Source: Tricholoma matsutake
Lineage: Eukaryota; Basidiomycota; Agaricomycetes; Agaricales; Tricholomataceae
Direction: 5' to 3'
DNA: 64,000 bases
Assembly (NCBI GenBank): GCA_026075535.2
Contig: AP026549.1
Coordinates: 7,874,001 to 7,938,000, forward strand
The notes beneath the pieces were generated by a model, which was given only the letters and a program-made list of their open reading frames with translations, had not been told where the DNA came from and did not search any database. A program made the position numbers and the translations under genes. Below, piece by piece: positions 56,005 through 64,000 of this stretch. The first letter of the stretch is position 1. Every line of letters starts with the position of its first letter.

Positions 56005-56648
56005 GGTACACTTGATATATCATGACTCTATACATTTCCCTTCTCATCATTTCTCATTTATTTTCTGATTTGGAAAGTTCTTTATTGTTTTATATCTTGC
56101 CTCATGTAGTCCTCATGTTTTATTTCCTTTTAAGTACCATCTCTTCAAAACATATATAGCCTTGTACTAGCTACTTAGAATGACAGAACAGATCATCCTC
56201 TCATATCTATTGTCTGATTTAAGAGCAATTCTCTTGAGTCCAAGCCTCTCATCTTAGTCCTGAAGTTTAGCGGGTTACTGCAAACTTCCTCAAACTTTCT
56301 GTATTAGCTTCTCAAAATTATCTTCTATTGTCTATCCCCTTTTGAGACCTTTCCACTCTCTATCATCTATCATCAGCATTTGTCAAAACTATTCTCGTTC
56401 TCTACAAACCCCTCAAATGTCCTTGAACTTTCTTGAACATCTTCGAACTTTTCTCAAAGAACTTTGCAGAGCTTTGTACACCCTTGAACTTCATCAAATC
56501 TCATTGGACCTCCTTGAACTTAGTTCCCCCACCCTTGGGTAACAGTGGTGATATTTAGTACCACCTCGCACCCTTCCTCTAGCTCGTGTTATACCATCCA
56601 AGGCCTTCATTGTGGGTTTTGTTTGGGTTTCTGGGTCGAGTATCATCA
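56005..56648 (+). repeat. Inverted, truncated LTR copy
   Basis: This stretch is the reverse complement of the LTR phrases (CTTTCCAAATCAGAAAATAA, AACATGAGGACTACATGAGG, TGATGATACTCGACCC). It lies between the two direct LTRs in opposite orientation and lacks the outer third. Confidence 0.85.
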
Positions 56649-56730
56649 TCGGCTGTTGTAGATAAGTTGGTAGTTTGGTAAACACCTCTAGATGGTGTCA
56701 TAGAAACCATCGAAGGTGTGATATTATACA

Positions 56731-57883
56731 TCAATGAAGGGGTAACATTAGATTGAGGGTTTCATCAAGTCCATTCATCAATCCTGTCCTTGATAAAATG
56801 ACTGGGGATGTTTTGAGGAGTAAATTGACCATTTGGAAGCATGATCTTGCCTTCAGTGTTCTTCTTACACTTTCCTTCATTGATATATGATTGGCAAACC
56901 AAGCAGTCACTAATGAAATGTCCAGTAAGCCCACAAAAGATGCAAACTAAATTCAAGCTGGTCCAAGTGAAATCCACTGTTAGGTCAAGTAGTATTAGTG
57001 GTTTTTGAACCTGCTAAACAGTTACAAGAGTGGCTGCAAATTTTTCAAGAATTGCCATAAGATCTTCCAATTTAATTTGAGGAGAGGATGTCGAGCTTGT
57101 AGGTATTGCCGAAGATGTTGAAGAATGCAAGCTAAGTAGAGATGTTGAGTCTGAAGCAATAGATCCAGCTAGAACAAATTTTGCTGCAGCAGGGATATTG
57201 TTGAGTGGGTAGGGGTCATCAGGATAGTGATCAGGAAATTTTAGTTCAAGTCGTCGGGCCATTCTAGCCCATAAACCTGGTTGGAAGCCATGAATAAAAG
57301 CTTTGCTTTGTTCGGCATCAGAAATTCTGCCTTTAGTAGATAAAAACTTTGTGATGTTATAAAATGACCAAAAATATAATCCCAAATTGTTTGCACTGAA
57401 AATACCAATACAAAGTTGTTTGCTGATGAGTTTGTCCATGTCCAAAATTGACCATTTGCAATCCTCTTTGGAACCAGGGTACAGTTTGTGGATGGCAATG
57501 CAAAAGTTATGGAACGAAGTACCGGCATCATATTCTGGAATCGACTCCCAAAGTTTGGAAGTGTCAATGTCAAGGTAATGGCAAGTGTGCTTCTTCATTT
57601 CTTTGGAGTCAGTAACATTGCATGCTGAGAAAAGCAATTTGAGTTCATTAAAATACCTGCAAAGTTCTCGAGGCTGAGTGGGGTCAAATTTTGGAGCTGT
57701 GGAATGACCACAAGTTTGCATAGTGGCTTGCATAGTCATGAATCCAATGACTCTTGGGGTAGGGGTTAGGACTTGGGTGAAAGATGGTAGAGGTGTCGAA
57801 GTTATTGGAAGGATGAACAAAGAGGTAGAGGATGAGGACAAAGATGATGGAATAGGTGAGGGGAATAGTCGACAATGAGTCAA
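56731..57883 (-). pseudogene. gag: Gypsy Gag with zinc knuckle, interrupted by a stop
   Basis: The frame from 57883 contains a Ser/Thr/Pro-rich N-terminus, then PKFDPTQPRELCRYFNELKL and FHNFCIAIHKLYPGSKEDCK, typical of fungal Gag capsid regions, and FIHGFQPGLWARMARRLELK. A TAG at 57014-57016 ends the frame after EKFAATLVTV. In the same frame downstream is a CCHC knuckle (CIFCGLTGHFISDC) and GKIMLPNGQFTPQNIPSHFI, so one nonsense change separates capsid from knuckle. The TAG could come from CAG (Gln). Confidence 0.8.
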
Positions 57884-58051
57884 TTCTGCTTTGGAAACTG
57901 GGATTAAGATATCTCCTGATTGTTCAAGAGATCCGAAGGCATGGCAAGTATTGGTTCAAAGGTTTCTAGCTTGTGTTGGCCTAAGCTGGGAAATTTGAGA
58001 TGGATTAGGCAATAAAATGATTCAGAAAACCCTCACGGTGGGCTCCAAAAA

Positions 58052-59030
58052 TGATGATACTCAACCTGGAAACCCAAACAAAACCCACTAATAAGCCTTG
58101 GATGGTATAACACAAGTTAGAGGAAGGGTGCAAGGTGGCACTAAATATCACTGCTGCTAACCAGGAGTAGGCAAATAAAGTGCAAAGTTGTGCAAAGTGG
58201 CATGAAACACTATGAAGTGTTTTGCAAATATGTTTGAAGAAGTTCATAACAATGCAAAATAGTTTTGATATGTTAGGATGGTAATGGTGGTGTCAGATGA
58301 CAAAGGTGACAAACAATAGTGATGTTTGATAGAGATGATAGATGAAGTGCAATAGTTTTGAGAGGTTTCAATATGGGGTTCCAAGGAGTCTGTGATGATT
58401 TGCAGAACTTAGCAATAAGATGAAAGATTGGGACTCAAGTTTGAATTCTTAAGTCAGATGATATACGAGAGGTGAAGAGGATCTCCTTTTTTTTCTGTCC
58501 TTCTAGGTAGCTAGTACAAGGCTATATATGTTTTGAAGAGATCTTAAAAGGAAATAGAACATGAGGACTACATGAGGCAAGATATAAAACAATAAAGAAC
58601 TTTCCAAATCAGAAAATAAATGAGAAATGATGAGAAGGGAAACATGTAGAGTCACAATATATCAAAGGTACTTGTCCTATTGACCCAATATATCATCAAA
58701 ATGTCAAAATGCTGCAATTGCATCCTAGAAGTGCACTGTTGTATCTCTTCATGTCTGGTGTTGCTTGATGTGTGATGTGCTAACTTGTACGAGGTGTACT
58801 GCATGTGTCTGAAGGGTGGTGCAATAAGTATATGGTGGCCGAAGGTATTTGAGGTGCTGTGAACTGGTTTGAACTTATTCAAAGTGTTGCAAAGTCATTT
58901 CGGAGTAGTTTCACATGGTTTGTAGATGTTTTGCAGGGCTCATAGAGGTTTGCACATGTTTGTAGCAATTTGGGGTGTTGTTGTGGATGAGTCAGAGCAT
59001 GTTAAAGTGTTCCAGAGCTTATACCTATCA
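58052..59030 (-). repeat. LTR (5' LTR in element orientation)
   Basis: It starts TGATGATACTCAACCTGG and ends TTATACCTATCA. It is very similar to 54157-55152, with several small indels. Confidence 0.88.
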
Positions 59031-59034
59031 GTGG

Positions 59035-59308
59035 GGAGGTCGCAGAGCTGCTGAGGCAGCTGGTGAAGATGGTGAGGAAGGGGCTAGGGGAGATTGCAGG
59101 TAGTGTGGTGGAGGTGCAGGACACCATGGAGGAGATCTGGGACACTTTGGACCTGGAGTGGGAAGAGATTGAGAGTGCTGGGGAGGAGAGTGATGAGGAA
59201 GAAGAGGAAGTCAAGTGGGCAGCCTGGGAGGCAAGGTGGGAAATTGCATGGAATCTTCTCAACCTGTCTTTGGACTTCCTTGTCACTCTCAGGCATAGTG
59301 TGTGGTAG
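59035..59308 (+). pseudogene. 3' part of the coiled-coil companion ORF
   Basis: The frame reads EVAELLRQLVKMVRKGLGE, then DTMEEIWDTLDLEWEEIESA and an acidic ESDEEEEEV run, ending RHSVW. Removing the LTR element together with one GTGG joins GSAGES directly to GEVAELL in frame with the 5' part. This supports one host ORF split by the insertion. Confidence 0.7.
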
Positions 59309-59761
59309 CCCAGCCATTGTGAGATAGAAACAAGAGGTACCAAGTATAATAAGACCCAATGCGACATGTCTTCAAGCCAATGCAATGTGTCTTCAAGCCA
59401 ACATGATGCATCTTCAAGTTTGTCTGAGCAGCACCACATGCCAAACAAGTGCAAGCCGCCACACACAATGGGCAATTTCTGAGGCAGTTGACTCATGGTT
59501 GACTGGAGCTTGCACCTTATTACATAATCCTACCAAATTGAGCACTTTGGATTGATGCTTCCTTTTATGAACAGATATCTGTTTAAATCAATAGGTTCAG
59601 GATAGTGACTATGGTGACAGGCAACAGACTCTTGCATGGGATGGTTAGAGGATGTACATCAGTTACAATAGCAACCAATTTTGATGTTTCTATTAAAATG
59701 GTCCAAAACAGCTGTCATTTTTCCCCCTCTTTTCCTTCACTGAGGCTTCACCAAGTTCACC

Positions 59762-61068
59762 ATGCCTCCAGTCATATGTAACTGCACAATTTGTAGCACA
59801 AAAACCATCTTCATCAATGGTGTTGAACAGCCAGGACAGTATGTTGATGGTTCTACCCGTTTGAACATGAGAAACAGGATAAATGGCCTGTTTCACAACT
59901 GGCAAAGGGGAAGCAGCAATCAATCATCATCCCCAAGCCCATCACCAAAATGTTCTAGAGCTTCTAATTCTCCCATAGGTAAGTGCTACATTGTTATTGT
60001 TAGATCAAGACTAATAGTAATTATGCAGATATCAACTTTTCTACAGTACTTATCACAAAGATGATCTGCCTCCTTGTCATCTGGCTCCACAATAGAGCTG
60101 GTGTGAGTCATTCTATCACCAACAAAATTCTACAAGGACTTCAACTTATTATTTCTGTGATTCTCTCTATTGTCGAGGTTGTTCTTTCATCATCTGGACT
60201 CAATGTCAAGCATCCAAACATCAAACTTCCTCATGATGTCCATACAGCATATTGGCTTCACTGCTCAGAGCCAGAAATCATTTGGACAGCATGCTACCCC
60301 AAGTGCTTTCCCCTCTTTTCTCATCCTATTCCTTGGCAATGTCAGTGGAAGGCATCCCCAAGATCCCAATCCTGTAACACAAAACTCTGGACAACTCAGA
60401 ATACTCCAAATGGGCCTAAATGGGTCCCATGTCATCTATACACTACACAATCCTTTGATTCTTGGCTTCAGTTCTTTTTATCTTCCAAGGTCATTGAAGA
60501 CAGCCTTCATGAGGCTTTCAACCACCACAGAAACCATATACCAGCTGCCTTTGGTGCCACTATGAATGATATCCAGGATAGTCCTGCTTGGGATGACTTG
60601 CAAGGTTTTCTACAGTCTCCTTATCATCTAATATTTGGAATCTATATTGATTGGTTCAATCCTTATACCAATAATATTGCTGGTAAGTTATTAACAAATT
60701 CTGCATAGACTATGACACAGCTTATTTTATATATAGGCAAAAAAGTGTCTTGTGGAGCAATCCTGCTTTATTGCTTGAACTTACCTTTTCATCTTTGGTA
60801 TTGATTTGAGAATACATTTATTGTTGGTCTCACACCTCCTCCCCATCTTCCTGACCCCACAACCATCTCTCATCTCCTTGAACCTGTTGTTAACTCTGTT
60901 GAAAAGTATGGTGCTGCAGGCCAAAATTTGCCAACATCCAGACATCCTGATGGCATCTCTGTGAAAGCAAAAATTGCACCTGTAATTGCTGATCAGAGGT
61001 GGAAACAGCAGCTTGTGAGCTGGCAGCAATGTATCATAGTTCTGATCAGAAATAATAAAATTGTTTAT
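59762..61068 (+). pseudogene. Tnp2-like (CACTA) transposase, N-terminal half
   Basis: The start (MPPVICNCTICS) has a cysteine motif, then INGVEQPGQYVDGSTR. After a likely intron (GTAAGTGC), WLHNRAGVSHSITNKILQGL, NIKLPHDVHTAYWLHCSEPE, then SPRSQSCNTKLWTTQ, YTTQSFDSWLQFFLSSKVIE and DIQDSPAWDDLQGFL. The next exon follows an intron starting GTAAGTTATT (about 60683) and reads KKVSCGAILLYCLNLPFHLW, then VGLTPPPHLPDPTTISHLL. These match the Tnp2-type transposases of Agaricomycetes. Everything after about 61068 is missing, including the catalytic part, so it is a truncated copy. Confidence 0.8.
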
Positions 61069-61146
61069 TGAAGTACAGAATAAAGTTTTTAGCTAAAACT
61101 ATAGCATGAACTTGGCATGAACTGGATGATAAACATTCAGTGTCAA

Positions 61147-61543
61147 TAGGGTTGTTCACGGTAGCCATTCTTGGGCCATTTTCGGCTCATTTTCAAACTC
61201 ATTTTCGGCTCATTTTTGTGTATTTGGCAGAGGAACAAACAAAAGGGAACGAAAAATGGAATGGAAAATGACATGAAAAATGGTTACTGTGAACACTCTG
61301 GGAAGGAAAATTTAGAAAAATGGAGCAAAAATGCATTTTTCTCGCCAGGCACTGTGCTAAAAATATGAAAAATGATCATTTTTTGGTTCCCTTTTTACAA
61401 AAGCAAGGGTAGGGTTCCATTTTACATCCATTTTACATTCATTCTCAGTTCCATTCTTGAGAAAAATGGAATCAAAATGAAATAGAAAATGATTGAAAAA
61501 TGAGTGAAAAATGAACCAAAAATGCCAACTGTGAACAACCCTA
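61147..61543. mobile_element. MITE-like foldback with TAGGGTTGTTCAC ends
   Basis: The ends are TAGGGTTGTTCACGGT and, in inverse, TAGGGTTGTTCACAGT. The left part is CATTTTC-rich and the right part GAAAATG-rich, so the whole ~397-bp unit can fold. The target duplication could not be resolved: TGTCA occurs near both ends but offset. Confidence 0.75.
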
Positions 61544-62890
61544 ATGTCACTCATGAAATGAATTGTTATTACTAAAGTATATTACATCACTACAAATGAC
61601 AACTACCAGTCAAACATGAGTCAAACATGAGTTAACTACGAATCAACTACGAATCAACTGCCTCAAGGCTTGCCTGTTGTGACAGCAGTCGCTGGGGAAA
61701 TGAGAAAGATTTAGGGTTTTAGGAAACAACAACAAACAAATCATGTGGCACAGATTTAACAAACTGCGTTCTCATATTCTCATTTCCCCAGCGGATGGGA
61801 AGGAGTCTGATGAAAACCCGGAAATTTTTTTTGTGTTTTGCTGATGCAGGGGCCGTGAACCTAATTTGCAAATGAAAAAGCCCTCGCACCTTGGTTTTAT
61901 ACTGGCCCGAGAATGGTCGCATGCCATGATGTCATCCCCGTCCCCTTGGTCGAAAGCGCTACTGTGAACTACCCTCATATACTTTTTTTTCAGCCTCCGG
62001 CGGCACCGCTACCCACAGTTCGGGATTCAGCCCCGGATCCACACTATGGATACTTCTTCTCTTTGTCCAGCACGATACATAGTTGCCCAATAGTTGCCCA
62101 TGGCGAACCACTTATACAACGACTGAGGTGAGTACCGATACCATTACTTAGATGAGAACGTTCTTGTTTAAACTTTACGCTAGGATTGATTTTCTACGCT
62201 CTTCTGTCGCCTTTCATCACATACAAGACACCGTACAAGGCCATGCCATCTTCGGCATTTTTTTCTCGTGTCAATCTGTGGTTGTATCGGATTTGCGTGG
62301 GCACGTGCTCTTTCCTTCTTTGTCAACGTCAAGCCATCTGATAGCTTTTGGCGAAGCCCGACACGGATAAAGCTAACCCCGCTGACGGAGTGCGGGTGGT
62401 AATGACTCGGCAATGCACACATGAAGAGCCTCGGTGTTCGGATTTAATTTTGGCTTCTGGGAAAGTTCATAGAACGCTATAGAGACCAATACACGATATG
62501 CCCCGGTAACACGGACGTGGTGCTTGGCCCATCTGGTCCACATTTTTCGTCTCACATCCGTATAAATCCGAACGATCCCCATGTATAGTAACAGTGGTGC
62601 CACGAAGACCTTTCTCGGACTAAAAATGTGACACAGATTTGTATCAAGGTTTCCATCAGGCTTGATTAATTCAAGTTGCGATGCTCCATGCGAAATACAG
62701 TGTAAATGTAGGGTGCCTTTTTTGATTTCCCGTAGAATATTGACTATTTACGGTTTCCGTATCTATTCGTAATAGATACTGAGAAGCTGGATGTTTGGTA
62801 ACAATCGCCGGAAACTGGATTAACGAAAAGGGCTGGAAACACCGAACGCACAGCTCACCTCAATGCTGGTGCTGGTGCTCATCTCAATCT
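61544..62890. other. Possible single-copy DNA, no gene confirmed
   Basis: GC content looks higher than in the transposon regions. Short frames at 61913-62131 (+), 62180-62422 (-) and 62373-62603 (-) have no recognised motif. I see no repeat here. Confidence 0.4.
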
Positions 62891-63624
62891 TCATGGGGGA
62901 ACAGTCTGGAATATTTGTGTGAGGAGTACAGAAGTACGTAGGACTAAGTATGCATACCTGAACTACACATGTCTTAAGACCCTGATTAAGAACATCAGTT
63001 AGACAGAGAAATGCGAAAGTCTAGAGCATGCCAAGGAAAGGACACTGACCTGGCAATCATTGGGATTGGGACAGTGCCAATAACACTTCTTTCCGCAACT
63101 TGCTGGATCGAGCGAGACGACCGATTTTACACGAGTATTTTCTCTGAGAGTAGGAAATTCAACGTCGAACCATATAGTAGTCACGAAAGCATCTCCAATC
63201 ATGGTATACACAGTGCCCTGCGTGCGCATAGCGTAAATCTCCGATGCATAGGCCCATAAAGCATCACCAGCCGGGCTGGAAACACTTGGCATGGTGAAGC
63301 CGCCGATCTGGCACATCAACATCCCGATTGTGGCAGCGCCTCCTGGAGTCTTATCCGCACAATGTACGGCATGGGGTGCGACGCTGGTCCCGTTATAATT
63401 GCCGCTCCAAAAGATTGGTGTTGGGACGATTGGGTCGGGGAGGTGCTGTTTGACGAAATGGTGAGTGCTCCACTTCGTGGGGTCGTCAGACAGGTGAGGC
63501 TGGATGCAGGTTGATGCAGGTGTCGCCGAAGTAGTTGTGGTGATGGAGGAGCGGGGTTGGAGGCATTGACGAACCTGACCGCGCAGAGAACGAGCGAAAG
63601 GTATGCAAAGCGAGAAGACAACAT
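62891..63624 (-). CDS. Small secreted protein, unknown function (4 exons)
   Basis: The start at 63624 gives the signal peptide MLSSRFAYLSLVLCA. Exon 1 is 63624-63580, exon 2 63499-63050, exon 3 62981-62958, exon 4 62905-62891, with introns of 80, 68 and 52 nt. The second intron has CTGTCTAACTGATG as branch site. All joins are phase 0 and keep one frame of 177 codons. The mature part has CADKTPGGAATIGMLMCQIG, WAYASEIYAMRTQGTVYTMI, VEFPTLRENTRVKSVVSLD and a Cys-rich end (CGKKCYWHCPNPNDC, LKTCVVQ). I do not recognise a family. If the first intron is wrong, the gene has a frameshift instead. Seven cysteines follow the signal peptide in this model, which suits an extracellular protein. Confidence 0.6.
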
Positions 63625-64000
63625 AGTGACCGTAATAGCGCTGGAGTTACAACTTGAAAGGTGACTCCTGATCGAATGATTACTCAAAAAATGCGCACCT
63701 CGGGACTTTAGGGTATTTATGCATTGCACCGTCTCCTATTGTACGTTATAAATCTGTTTGAGCACTCACCACTGAAAGTCCATCGAATTACTTGCCAGGC
63801 GAGAAGAAATCTGTGGAAGCGATCGAGCTCAAAGTCTTAGATATTGATCGGGCTGTTCGACCTCGACCCCGACTTCGACAAAGAACAACTGAGAAGATGT
63901 GTCTTAGAACGCAAATAACCGGACCTACCATATCCCTGCCAAATATACATGATAAACCAGCTCACCGACCCACGAATATCTTCACGAACATAAACACAAG
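63625..64000. other. Upstream region at window end
   Basis: No gene was seen. It probably holds the promoter of the secreted-protein gene. GGGTATTTATGC at about 63711 is the nearest TATA-like stretch. Confidence 0.4.

Larger units (their letters stand above)
54157..59030 (-). mobile_element. Gypsy-type LTR retrotransposon, internally rearranged
   Basis: Two LTRs in the same orientation (54157-55152 and 58052-59030) bound an internal region with a minus-strand Gag. GTGG occurs at 54153-54156 and 59031-59034 as the target duplication. A polypurine-like AGGGGGAGGA lies next to the left LTR. The right LTR is followed, in the minus direction, by TTTTGGAGCCCACCGTGAG, the probable primer-binding region. 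No protease, reverse transcriptase or integrase is present; instead there are an inverted LTR piece and a foreign coiled-coil frame. Confidence 0.85.

Overview
The window is nuclear DNA of a filamentous fungus, most likely a basidiomycete of the Agaricomycetes. Introns are short (about 49-80 nt) with GT..AG ends and CTAAC-type branch sites. The transposons are types typical of mushroom-forming fungi (Plavaka-like CACTA, KDZ with a cysteine-cluster N-terminus, Tnp2-like, hAT, Helitrons with a C-terminal peptidase, Ty1/copia, Ty3/gypsy). There are no operons or bacterial signals. No sequence search could be run, so family names rest on recognised motifs. || The window is a nested-transposon region. 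Only three units look like working genes or elements: a 10-exon asparagine-synthetase-like gene (38948-41411, +), a small 4-exon secreted-protein gene (62891-63624, -), and a complete hAT transposon (47724-52064). Nearly everything else is decayed. || Layout. 1-698: ORF1/gag-like retroelement fragment (-). 917-3978: decayed GH92 alpha-mannosidase gene (+), cut off by a hAT-like non-autonomous element (3979-5641). 5642-8155: Helitron helicase/peptidase debris (+). 10190-14377: decayed Plavaka-type transposase (-). 14562-18286: decayed DUF6698-like gene (+) split by a 2.2-kb hAT-like element (15154-17318) with long inverted ends and an 8-bp target duplication. 19005-24153: uncharacterised gene and KDZ-type transposase (-). 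24380-25891: uncharacterised fungal gene (+). 26828-28160: low-complexity gene (-). 29.5-31 kb: LTR-like DNA and tandem repeats. 30930-32234: repeat cluster with tandem intron-like modules. 32235-37702: decayed Ty1/copia element. 37.7-38.4 kb: tRNA-like fragments and a foldback element. 38948-41411: asparagine-synthetase-like gene. 42033-43778: two non-autonomous elements 16 bp apart, each with target duplications. 45014-45185: mariner-like MITE. 46130-52700: Helitron helicase (-) split by the hAT element. 53508-59308: retroelement-associated coiled-coil ORF split by a gypsy-type element (54157-59030). 59762-61068: Tnp2-like transposase fragment. 61147-61543: MITE. || The most unusual signal is a repeat core shared by unrelated elements at 4-5.3, 15.8-16.7, 30.9-32.2 and 42.9-43.4 kb. 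On the minus strand it joins short stem-loops of the form RAGC-NNNN-GCTY, whose stems covary, to canonical intron-like sequences. In the 31.6-32.0 kb copy, three near-identical 62-63-nt intron-like modules stand in tandem. This looks like a dispersed intron-plus-hairpin module carried by hAT-like non-autonomous elements.
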